The notes under the pieces were generated by a model. It ran no database searches. It saw nothing but the letters and a program-made list of their open reading frames with translations, and had not been told where the DNA came from. A DNA stretch of 64,000 nucleotides from Mariniradius saccharolyticus AK6 (lineage in GTDB: Bacteria; Bacteroidota; Bacteroidia; Cytophagales; Cyclobacteriaceae), in the NCBI RefSeq assembly GCF_000330725.2, contig NZ_AMZY02000011.1, positions 62,001-126,000 of the forward strand, read 5' to 3'. This document shows positions 16,443 to 24,884 of this stretch, one piece after another (the first letter of the stretch is position 1; every line of letters begins with the position of its first letter). A program made the translations under genes and the position numbers.

Positions 16443-17756
16443 TTACTTCCCCTCCTTTTCCAATTCCCGCCTGATACCGCGCAGTAGCTGTTCCTTGGAA
16501 AGCACATAATTCCCCGTTTCCAGGCTGGTGAGAGAAAGGTATTGGACAATGTTCACGATATGCGAACCCGTCAGTTCGTAGCGCTCCGCAATCTCGGGCA
16601 AATGGAGTTCCCTACTGGCTTGAAGCTGGCTTGGGAGGGATTTTTTCCACAAAGCCAATCTATCCTCTGTCCTCGGAAGCGGGAAATAGATCAGTGCATT
16701 GAATCGGCGGATAAATGCCGCATCGATATTGTTTTTGAAATTGGAGGCCAAAATGACAAGTCCATTGTAGGATTCTATCCTTTGCAGCAGGTAGGATACC
16801 TCTTGGTTGGCGTACTTGTCATGGGCGTCACGTACGCCTGTCCGCTTTCCGAAGAGTGAATCCCCCTCATCGAAGAAGAGAATCCAGTCCTTGTTTTCGG
16901 CCTTGTCAAACAGCGTGGCGAGGTTCTTCTCCGTTTCCCCGATATACTTAGAAACCACCATCGACAGGTCTATCTTGAATACATCCCGACCTGTATATTT
17001 TCCCAAGAGCGCCGCCGTGACGGTTTTTCCCGTTCCGGGCGGACCGTAAAACAAGGCGCGGTAGCCGGGTTTAATCCGCCGTCCAATATCCCATTCGCGG
17101 AGAATGGTATCTTTGTGCCTAAGCCAAGCCTGCAGTTCTTCGATCTGTTGCCATACCTGTGGTGGCAAGACCAAATCCTCCCAAGACATGTTGGATTGGA
17201 GGTGTTCTGCGGGGAAATTGATGCTGAGCGTCGGCAGGCTGATTTTTCCGGTCATCAGTACTTCCACATATTCGGGATCGATGGAAAGCCTGCCGCTGAG
17301 CTTGGGTTCTCCATTTTTGACGGGCTCGAGGTACAGTACCCGGTGCTTCACCAGCGGATTGTCCTGGTCGAAAAGCGGAAGAAAACTCAACCGCCGTTCC
17401 AGGTTCATCCCGGCCAAAATGAACATCACTGTTTCTCCCGTCGCTACCATTCCCCGTGAATTCTCCCCCTTTGTCCCACCAAACTCAGGAAATTCACCAC
17501 CCTGTGGAAGGTAATCCCGGATCAGCCGTTCAAAAAAGCCCGGCACCAAGTGGGGCACGATCGCCGCAGTAAGCAGAATGATGTTTTCGTCGCTTAGCTG
17601 GTAATGTCTGAAAAAGGCCAACAGTGGGTCGCTTTCGGTATTTTCCTCCAATACAAACTCTGGCTTGTGAAACGGTTTTTCATGAAAAAAATGGTCAAGC
17701 CGGTTGCGGATGGCTTGCTCCAAAAATGAAAAAGCAGGAATGAATGTACTTTTCAT
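16443..17756 (-). CDS. eCIS AAA+ ATPase (Pvc15/Afp15-like)
   Basis: A 437-residue AAA+ ATPase. The start at 17756 follows the stop of the upstream gene (17767) by 10 nt; a longer in-frame start would overlap it deeply. Residues 1-~195 form the N-terminal domain seen in eCIS ATPases. The AAA+ core has Walker A G-P-P-G-T-G-K-T at ~238-245, Walker B I-L-F-F-D-E-G-D at ~298-305 and a sensor/arginine-finger region A-F-I-R-R-F. Such ATPases are encoded in almost all eCIS clusters and are thought to act in assembly or cargo loading inside the producing cell. Its position between two DUF4157 genes supports a cargo-handling role. Confidence 0.92.
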   Translation of the reverse strand: MKSTFIPAFSFLEQAIRNRLDHFFHEKPFHKPEFVLEENTESDPLLAFFRHYQLSDENIILLTAAIVPHLVPGFFERLIRDYLPQGGEFPEFGGTKGENSRGMVATGETVMFILAGMNLERRLSFLPLFDQDNPLVKHRVLYLEPVKNGEPKLSGRLSIDPEYVEVLMTGKISLPTLSINFPAEHLQSNMSWEDLVLPPQVWQQIEELQAWLRHKDTILREWDIGRRIKPGYRALFYGPPGTGKTVTAALLGKYTGRDVFKIDLSMVVSKYIGETEKNLATLFDKAENKDWILFFDEGDSLFGKRTGVRDAHDKYANQEVSYLLQRIESYNGLVILASNFKNNIDAAFIRRFNALIYFPLPRTEDRLALWKKSLPSQLQASRELHLPEIAERYELTGSHIVNIVQYLSLTSLETGNYVLSKEQLLRGIRRELEKEGK

Positions 17757-17766
17757 AGAGGTTCGA

Positions 17767-19197
17767 TTAGGAAGGCGTATGTGTCGGTGTGGCCGCGCAG
17801 CAGTCCCAAGTGCCACCGACTCTTCTGGTATTGGCTACATAGCCGAGGAAATCGTCGCCTGGATTGGTCAATGTGGCCCTGAGAATTCCGGCGTCAGCGA
17901 CCGAACTCGCCACAAAGGAGGAAGGAAGCGTCTTGGTCGTATAAAGGGTTCCGCGCATCACCCAATTACCCCTCGAGCCTGCACGAAGTGGACGGGTAAA
18001 CATATCATTTACGCCGCCGAGGATCGGTCTTACGTTACCATTGCCATCCACGCTCCATGCCTCCCAATACCTGCGAATCGGTTGCCATCCGGTGTAGGCA
18101 GATCCATCGCACATTGTAGCATTGAAAGTGTTGTCGATCCGCTGGATGATGAATCCGTTGCGCATGGTGGTTCGGAATCCAACCTGCCAGTTGAACTCAA
18201 ACGGCAAGCCGGGTGCACAGGTGTTGTAAGTCCGCGGCACCACGTCGACGGTGGTGACGGTATTGTCGACAGCCAAAGTCTCCGCTTCATGGGTAGCGCC
18301 GGCGGCGTTCAATTCTGCAAGGATGGTTTGGGTGGTATCTGCGCCCATTTTTCCATCCTGCTCCAAGTCAAACATGGCTTGCCACCGGACCACCGCTTCG
18401 ACAAATTCCTGGTCGATTACTGCGGGATATTGTGCAATGCCGATCACATCCCGCACGTTCATGATATTGTATGGATCATGAAACCGCGTCTCGTTATACC
18501 TGATTGCTGTTTGAATCTCGGCCTCAGTCAATTCCCTCGCCTCTGCCGTCGGATTGGGTGGCTCGACCATCAAATCACGCTGGATCATATTTCCCCCAAT
18601 CCCAACTTCCTCGTCAAGCTGCTCTGCAAATCCACCACCGCCTGTCTGCTGGACGACATGCGTCAGTTCATGGGCCAAGAGCTTTTTTCCTGAACTAGAT
18701 TCCGGGTTGTATTGTCCCGAGTTGAAAAAAATATGGTTTTGATGGGTAAATGCCCGTGCGTTCAGTTTTCTATTGATTTGATGGGACTGGTGGTTGTCGT
18801 GAATCCTGACGTTTCCAAAGCCTGTTCCGAACCGGGACTCCATCCAGGAGCGCGTATCCTTTCCCAAAGCTTCACCTCCACCTGACTCAGACCGGATGGC
18901 GGATTCCACTTCGCCATCTGCTTCCCCGCCTTTGGAAAATCCCTTCATCTGCACTTTTTCCTCTTCTTCGCATTCCGCGCATTTTCTTTGAATCTGTGAA
19001 ATGAAAAGTCCGCCAACCCCGCCAAGTTCATGTACAGACTTCCCCTCTGTAGCGAGGACTCTGTCGGCGATGGTATCAGCTTCTTGCTCGTACTCATCAT
19101 TAGGGGCATTCACGGTGAGTTTTGCCTGAAAAAATGGCGATCTCCTTTGGGCATTGTTCCCCGATAAGGATTCTTTTTTTGAAGCGGTGGAAGCCAT
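17767..19197 (-). CDS. eCIS-associated DUF4157 protein 2, candidate effector
   Basis: A 476-residue protein. The N-terminal segment (S-P-F-F-Q-A-K-L-T-V-N-A-P-N-D-E-Y-E-Q-E-A-D) and the Cys motif I-Q-R-K-C-A-E-C-E-E-E-E near residues 69-80 are typical of DUF4157 proteins. The DUF4157 core has H176-E-L-T-H180 followed by V-V-Q-Q. Residues ~245-295 look like a peptidoglycan-binding-type helical repeat (V-V-R-W-Q-A-M-F-D-L-E-Q-D-G-K-M-G). The last ~165 residues form a Trp/Tyr/Cys-rich domain I cannot assign, with Cys at C-A-P-G, M-C-D-G and a terminal W-D-C-C-A. It sits between the tape-measure and ATPase genes, the usual cargo position. Confidence 0.85.
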   Translation of the reverse strand: MASTASKKESLSGNNAQRRSPFFQAKLTVNAPNDEYEQEADTIADRVLATEGKSVHELGGVGGLFISQIQRKCAECEEEEKVQMKGFSKGGEADGEVESAIRSESGGGEALGKDTRSWMESRFGTGFGNVRIHDNHQSHQINRKLNARAFTHQNHIFFNSGQYNPESSSGKKLLAHELTHVVQQTGGGGFAEQLDEEVGIGGNMIQRDLMVEPPNPTAEARELTEAEIQTAIRYNETRFHDPYNIMNVRDVIGIAQYPAVIDQEFVEAVVRWQAMFDLEQDGKMGADTTQTILAELNAAGATHEAETLAVDNTVTTVDVVPRTYNTCAPGLPFEFNWQVGFRTTMRNGFIIQRIDNTFNATMCDGSAYTGWQPIRRYWEAWSVDGNGNVRPILGGVNDMFTRPLRAGSRGNWVMRGTLYTTKTLPSSFVASSVADAGILRATLTNPGDDFLGYVANTRRVGGTWDCCAATPTHTPS

Positions 19198-19209
19198 AAT
19201 CTCTTCGTT

Positions 19210-20757
19210 TTAACTCCAATCCACGTACATTATTTCGTTCATCCAAGGCAACTTGATGATGCCAATTTCCCAAGGCAACTTGCCGAGAAGTACATCCACG
19301 GTCTTGCGCTCGATCTGAAGTTTCCATCCATTTGTAGCGGGAATTATCTTGCCTTCCCGCTGGAGAAAAGTCTCCCGCAGACCCGCATTACTGGTGTTTT
19401 TCAAAACAGCCCAATGCTGGATTACCTCCGAAAGCATTGCTTCGCATTCCATTTTCCAAGCGTCGGGCAACTCAATCTCAAGTTCCAAAACCTGGTGCAG
19501 GGGAATCCCGAGTAGGACTTTGATCAACGGGAAATGATTTTCACTCAGCGCATTTTCGCCCCAAACCAAAAACTGTAGGACTTTCGCTGCTGCCATTTGC
19601 GCGTCAGGAGAGATGAAATGCCCCTCTTTTTGCAATCCCAGGGTATCCAAAAGTGCCGGAACAAAGGGGTGCAGGAGTACCAAGCCCGCATTGGAAACAT
19701 ATATGTCCTCCAATACTTCCTCGTGAGGTCCATCTTTCTGGGGCATTATAGGCGTTTGTGCTGTGTTGGGGGATGAACTTGGGTCTGCCTTGGAAGCCTG
19801 CAGTTTATCCGCAGTACTGGCATTTGAACCGGTATCAGGGCTTTGATTCATCTTTTGTTTCTCAAAATTGGAAAATGCTTTACCCAAGTCCTTCGCCAAT
19901 ACGGGCTGCGTGGCAGCTACCTTCTGCACCAATTGGCCTACTCTTTCCAAAAACCCAACCTGAGTTTCTTGGCCATTGAAATTAAAAAATTCCCAAATTC
20001 TACCCGGATTTTCCATCCAATGTACTGAAAAAAACTCGGCCAGTACCGGCACCTGAGATTCAGGTTGCACCTCGATGATCCTTTGAAAGAACTGCAGCCA
20101 GGCGGTACTGGAAACCATAGGAACCGAAACAATGACTTCAAAAACTGACTCAAAAAAGAATCGGTTGACGTGGGCTTTTTGTGCGGCAAAATCCAAGAAA
20201 TCCCTGATCTCTGGAGGCGGGTTATCTGCTAGGCGGTTTACGAAATCCCATCGAAAAGCCAATGAAAAACCCCGATGAAAACGCATGCGAAAGACCGAGG
20301 ACTTCCTCAAAAACGCGGCGAGTTTGAGGGCTTGGGAAGTAGTCATGTCAAGACCCTTTTCCAATTCCATCGGCGCAGAAAAGGGACTGTTCCATGGGAA
20401 ATAGCCTTTCTCGAGGAAAAATACCATTACCTCTTCGGCCTGCTGCTTGATGGTCTTTTCATACCTGGGATTCATGCGGACACTTTGGAGTTTCTCTTCC
20501 AACAGCTTGGAGATAGCCTGCAGCATTTCCTCTTCCCAATTTTCACCAGAGAGTTTCCCGCAGTCCAAAATAAGCTTGTCCAACACGATCGTCGCGCGAG
20601 GATCGGCAGACCGGTCAAAAGCCTTTTGCAAGAGGGGTTCAACCTTTTCGTAAAACAACAATCCCAAATTATCCTGCAAACCCAAAGCCCCCTCCATTCC
20701 TTCAAATTGGACTTGGAGGGAGGCTGTATGGATTTTATGGTTTTGGGCTCTATTCAT
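19210..20757 (-). CDS. eCIS tape-measure protein (CIS_TMP, Pvc14-like)
   Basis: A 515-residue protein with the family start: H-K-I-H-T-A-S-L-Q-V-Q-F, G-L-Q-D-N-L-G-L-L-F and I-V-L-D-K-L-I-L-D-C-G-K-L followed by W-E-E-E-M-L. It is then mostly helical, with a low-complexity Ser/Asn/Lys stretch at ~305-345 and a C-terminal domain from ~355 (L-V-L-L-H-P-F-V-P-A-L-L). In characterised particles this family sets tail length and may occupy the tube. It lies 3 nt after the PKD gene and 12 nt before the DUF4157 gene, inside the operon. Confidence 0.88.
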   Translation of the reverse strand: MNRAQNHKIHTASLQVQFEGMEGALGLQDNLGLLFYEKVEPLLQKAFDRSADPRATIVLDKLILDCGKLSGENWEEEMLQAISKLLEEKLQSVRMNPRYEKTIKQQAEEVMVFFLEKGYFPWNSPFSAPMELEKGLDMTTSQALKLAAFLRKSSVFRMRFHRGFSLAFRWDFVNRLADNPPPEIRDFLDFAAQKAHVNRFFFESVFEVIVSVPMVSSTAWLQFFQRIIEVQPESQVPVLAEFFSVHWMENPGRIWEFFNFNGQETQVGFLERVGQLVQKVAATQPVLAKDLGKAFSNFEKQKMNQSPDTGSNASTADKLQASKADPSSSPNTAQTPIMPQKDGPHEEVLEDIYVSNAGLVLLHPFVPALLDTLGLQKEGHFISPDAQMAAAKVLQFLVWGENALSENHFPLIKVLLGIPLHQVLELEIELPDAWKMECEAMLSEVIQHWAVLKNTSNAGLRETFLQREGKIIPATNGWKLQIERKTVDVLLGKLPWEIGIIKLPWMNEIMYVDWS

Positions 20758-20760
20758 CCT

Positions 20761-23700
20761 TTAGAGGATTTCTCCCCATTTTTTCAGCAAGTTCAGGTAG
20801 TTTGGTTTGGCGCTGACTTCGCCGTTTTGTTCAGTCTGGGCAATCGCTACGGCGATGTCATTGCCTATCCTGCTGAGGATTTGTGCCTCCAATCGGCCCA
20901 ATTGCCCCCTTTCGCGTAGCGCTGCCCAATCCCGGGCGTGCCTTAACATCACCTCAAATACATTTGCCAAGGGAAGTTCGCCTCGATCAAAATCTCCTTT
21001 TTGGACGCATACAATATACATCAACAGTAATGTGAGAATCCTATAGAGTTGGAGTGCCAGCCCCCTCAGTTCTTTGGATTCCATAATGATGTTCTGCAGC
21101 TGATTCAGCCAGGTGATCAGGGTTTTTTCGAATCCCCCATCGCCGAATACTTCGCGCAGGAACTTGATTTGATCATCAATATTCGCTCCCGAAACCTTGC
21201 GCAGCTCTGCAAAAAACTCCTTGACCTGCCCATAGGATTGGAACATTTCCACAAACCGCTTGAACTGGTCCGTGGTACCTCCTTTATCAAACGATTCAAA
21301 GAGCCTAATGATCTCTTCCAAAGACCCGCAGTTTTTCTCCCGCGGTCCATCGTCAATTACCCTAATGGCTACAGAAATTCGGACTGTGTCCGAAGTGAAA
21401 TTGCCGGCATTATCAGTCACCTTCAGGCCAAATGTATATTCTCCGGGCATAAGTCCCGAAACGTCCGTCCTTGCTTGATTCGGTGTTGAAATGATCGCGG
21501 TTATCGGCCCATCCTCCTGTTTCCATTCAAAGCTAAGTGCAGCACCCTCAGGATCAGCCGATGCGCTGCCATCCAGAATCGCCCTTCCTGGACTGTTGGG
21601 ATTGGGGATCAAGATACTTTGGTCCTGTCCGGCATTGGCAGTGGGTGGCTGGTTTTGTCTTCCCACAACCGTTACTTTCACGGCATCTTGTGCTGACAGG
21701 CCCTTATCATCGGTGACTTTGAGTGAAAATTCATACTCGCCAAGGGCTGGCACAATCACCGTTGTTGCGACTGTATTTGGAGTCTGTATCGTCGCGCTAG
21801 GCCCACTCACCTGTGTCCAAGAAAACGCCACCAGTTGACCGTCAGGGTCACTTGAAGCAGAGCCATCCAAAACCGTAGAAGTGGGTCTATTGAACGTGAG
21901 CGTGACCGTTTGATCCGGACCAGCATTGGCTATCGGTGCTGTATTTGGCCGGGCATTGACGGTGATTGTAACCGTATCTTGGGCCGAAGCGGCCTTGTCG
22001 TCACGTACCGTAAGCCCAAATACATATACACCGGGAGATTGGAGTCTGGCTTCAGTGATTGCAGAATTTGGATTCACAATCTGCGCAACGGGACCTGAGG
22101 ACTGCGCCCATGAAAACAAAAGAGCCGCTCCTTCCGGATCCTTTGAATTGGAGCCATCGAGTGTCGTTGTTGCCAATCCATCGACAGGCATTTCCAGCGT
22201 TCTATCCGCTCCTGCGTCTGCGGTTGGTCCTTGATTCTCGGGTTCCTTTTCCTCCGGAATCACATAGGCAATGGGCGGACAGTCGCTATTGATCATGTAG
22301 GGCAAATAGAAATCAGCGATCACCGTTCCTTTTGGAATCGGTGTTGCCCGTTCCTTGATTTCCTTGTCCCTGTTGCGCAAGGCATCCAAGACCGCCTTGG
22401 ATGCATCGCCGAGATTGAGCTCTTTGATGAGGTCTGAAGCAAACTCAAACTCGGTCCGTTTCGCAGCAGCCAAGCTGAGCGATTCGATCTCTTTGGAAAC
22501 GCTTGGTTTTGAACCAATATTGGCTGATTTCGCCAAGTTTGTGGTAGCCGGCTGCGCTTCCTTGATCGCCAAGCCGGCAAATGCGTTCCGGATCAAATCG
22601 AGGTTGAGATTCAGACCCGGATTTGCCAGTTCGGGAAGTGTCAAGACTCTTTCGGTCTCTCCATTGTAGACCAAAATAAAAGTACCTCCTTTGGTGACTC
22701 CTGCCTTGTGCTCCATGCCGGGATGCTTTTTGAAGTACTTGTCAAAATTGACAGCAGCATGGTAAGCTTCCATCCGCGACAAATACTCATCCTTGAGTGC
22801 AAAAAGCTTTTCATTGGCACATTTGAATAGCAACTCCCGGTTGGAGGCCGTGAAAAATTTCTTGATCTCCTCGTTTTCGGAGTTGGCGGATTCCTTGATC
22901 AGACTTTCGACGGTTTTGGAATAGGGCGTCCAGAGTTTTGTGAAGCTGTCTTCCTCGAAAGTATGTAGATCTACCGCGAGCAAGTATTTCACGATCTCGG
23001 CCAATTGCTGCAAGAAAATCACCAACAAATCCGGCTGCTTGATGATGTAGTCGTAGAAAGGCTTTTGGTTGACAATGAACAGTCCCACATCCGTGCCTAC
23101 GAAGTCGGCGAGTTTTTCACCCTCTTCGACATCTTTTAGCGCAAGGTTTTTGATGATATCGACATTGGAAAGGCTGATAGGTTGGTTTTTGGAAATGTCC
23201 GATTTTATTGACTTCTGCATATCCACAAGGTTTTTGGAGATGTAGAAGTTCTTTCTCGATACCAAATCTGCGATTCCACGGTCGGGGATAATGGCACGCT
23301 TGGGACGGAGGTTACCTACATAGGCAATGATTTGTTGTAGCTGGCAGACGATGCCCGTGATCATCACCCGAAAGTCAGATTCCAAATCCTCCACATGGCA
23401 GCGGATATCCCTACCATTGAGGATGGCAGAGAGGTCCACGGCATTCAGGGCGATCACGTCAAAGGGCAAATTGAAGCGTTTTTGCTGTCGGAGAATCTCT
23501 GTGAGCGCAGTCCTGTAGTTTTTCCCGATATGTCCTTCGATTCGGAAGGCATTGTAGCGCTCGATATCATAGAGCAAGGGGTTTTTGACAGGCTCAGGCG
23601 CATCGGATTGAAGCGCCGCGCGGTATCCCAATGTGAAGCGCTCGTTGCCGTTGTAGGCACGGCTGAAGTACCAAAGCGGGTTGACTCGCTCCCAATCGTA

Positions 23701-24882
23701 GTAATAAGGAATCGCCCTGTAGGAAATGTAATCGCCACCAAGGGTACTTGGCGTGATGGCGATGGCCTCGTTGGTCCGAAGCTTGTCCCCGATAAACGCC
23801 TGCACCATGGCCACCAATCGTTCGAGCAGCATGGCGGCTTCCTCGGCTTTTTTTCCCTGTCCATCCAAAATCGGCGAAGGCTCAAAATAATGCCGCTGGC
23901 TATTCCTTCTTCCCAAGCGGGTATTTTCGTGGGCCGAACCGAGATTCAAATGCAGCGGGAAATCCATTTCCTCGGGGCAGCATTCTCCAAACACCTCCCG
24001 GGTTTGGGCCCTAAACTCAATATAGGCCTTGAGCAGGTCATCCACAAAGTCATAGAAGTATTGGACGAAAATGCGCTGGGTGGTATTGCCAGAGAGTTTC
24101 TTTTTGATTTCGATCAGGTCGAGACCTGCGAGGGGATTTTCCAAAGGAAGGCCCAAAAGCGGTGCGAACCTATCCCAACTCCGAACGAGGTTTTCCGAAA
24201 GCCTTTTCAGTGTATTGTCGTCTGTAATCGCAAGGAAGCCATTGAGAACATCCTCTGCCGTGTTCATGTCAGCGACGGGCACGTTGAACCTCTTCAGCAG
24301 AATGGAGTTGAATCCCAACTGCCGGATGTAGGTGGATAATTTCTTTTTCACCAAAAGTGTCCTTTGGACAAAGTCCAGCCTGCTTCCCTTGTCGTTGCAG
24401 TCTTGGGTATCGCAGTTTTTGAGGTCAATTTGGGAGGCTTCCAGAAAAACAACAACCACATAATCCTGCAACTTCAGCAAGGTGAGCGGTTGCTTCCCTT
24501 CAGTTTCCCTATCGCTGTCCGAGATCAGCTCGAGTAAATCCTTTTCTCCGTAGAATGGTACACTGGCGCGATTTTCGGTGCTGCATTGGGTCAAAAAGTA
24601 AAGGTCAGTCGGCAAGGCAGGCGGCGTGTAGCCAACGAAATGCGTGTAGTTCGTATCGCAAAGCTGGAAGAGAAAACCCTGGGAACTGAGACCGCAGCCC
24701 TTGCTGATGGCAATCGCGGAATTGCTGCTGTTGATTTCCAAACCGCAGACGATACCTCTACCCAGGAGCTTGATGCGCGTCAGCCGTTCCTGCTGTTCCA
24801 GGTAGTTCAACAAGTTGTTCAGGTGGGAATTGGACAATACCTGATCAGCTTCAAAGACGGGATATGATTGTAAAGCCTGCAT
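20761..24882 (-). CDS. Giant eCIS protein with three PKD domains
   Basis: A 1373-residue protein, the largest of the locus. Residues 1-~150 form a compact N-terminal part (L-N-Y-L-E-Q-Q-E-R-L-T-R-I-K-L-L-G-R-G-I-V-C-G-L) resembling proteins that sit beside baseplate genes in Bacteroidota eCIS. A long, mostly helical region runs to ~870. Three PKD/Ig-like repeats span about 880-975, 977-1075 and 1077-1172, each with A-N-A-G-x-D-Q or A-D-A-G-A-D-R, a D-G-S-x-S-x-D-P core and a V-T-D-D/N closing strand. A helical tail runs from ~1175 to the end. There is no signal peptide. The gene lies 2 nt after the baseplate gene. PKD domains usually mediate surface or carbohydrate contact, so it may replace a tail fibre or form a structure around the baseplate; neither is proven. 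Confidence 0.75.
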   Translation of the reverse strand: MQALQSYPVFEADQVLSNSHLNNLLNYLEQQERLTRIKLLGRGIVCGLEINSSNSAIAISKGCGLSSQGFLFQLCDTNYTHFVGYTPPALPTDLYFLTQCSTENRASVPFYGEKDLLELISDSDRETEGKQPLTLLKLQDYVVVVFLEASQIDLKNCDTQDCNDKGSRLDFVQRTLLVKKKLSTYIRQLGFNSILLKRFNVPVADMNTAEDVLNGFLAITDDNTLKRLSENLVRSWDRFAPLLGLPLENPLAGLDLIEIKKKLSGNTTQRIFVQYFYDFVDDLLKAYIEFRAQTREVFGECCPEEMDFPLHLNLGSAHENTRLGRRNSQRHYFEPSPILDGQGKKAEEAAMLLERLVAMVQAFIGDKLRTNEAIAITPSTLGGDYISYRAIPYYYDWERVNPLWYFSRAYNGNERFTLGYRAALQSDAPEPVKNPLLYDIERYNAFRIEGHIGKNYRTALTEILRQQKRFNLPFDVIALNAVDLSAILNGRDIRCHVEDLESDFRVMITGIVCQLQQIIAYVGNLRPKRAIIPDRGIADLVSRKNFYISKNLVDMQKSIKSDISKNQPISLSNVDIIKNLALKDVEEGEKLADFVGTDVGLFIVNQKPFYDYIIKQPDLLVIFLQQLAEIVKYLLAVDLHTFEEDSFTKLWTPYSKTVESLIKESANSENEEIKKFFTASNRELLFKCANEKLFALKDEYLSRMEAYHAAVNFDKYFKKHPGMEHKAGVTKGGTFILVYNGETERVLTLPELANPGLNLNLDLIRNAFAGLAIKEAQPATTNLAKSANIGSKPSVSKEIESLSLAAAKRTEFEFASDLIKELNLGDASKAVLDALRNRDKEIKERATPIPKGTVIADFYLPYMINSDCPPIAYVIPEEKEPENQGPTADAGADRTLEMPVDGLATTTLDGSNSKDPEGAALLFSWAQSSGPVAQIVNPNSAITEARLQSPGVYVFGLTVRDDKAASAQDTVTITVNARPNTAPIANAGPDQTVTLTFNRPTSTVLDGSASSDPDGQLVAFSWTQVSGPSATIQTPNTVATTVIVPALGEYEFSLKVTDDKGLSAQDAVKVTVVGRQNQPPTANAGQDQSILIPNPNSPGRAILDGSASADPEGAALSFEWKQEDGPITAIISTPNQARTDVSGLMPGEYTFGLKVTDNAGNFTSDTVRISVAIRVIDDGPREKNCGSLEEIIRLFESFDKGGTTDQFKRFVEMFQSYGQVKEFFAELRKVSGANIDDQIKFLREVFGDGGFEKTLITWLNQLQNIIMESKELRGLALQLYRILTLLLMYIVCVQKGDFDRGELPLANVFEVMLRHARDWAALRERGQLGRLEAQILSRIGNDIAVAIAQTEQNGEVSAKPNYLNLLKKWGEIL

Positions 24883-24884
24883 GG

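Noticed and set aside
17704-18693. 329-residue plus-strand frame over the DUF4157 gene
   Set aside because: Antisense to a gene with a clear HExxH motif and family signature; no independent support.
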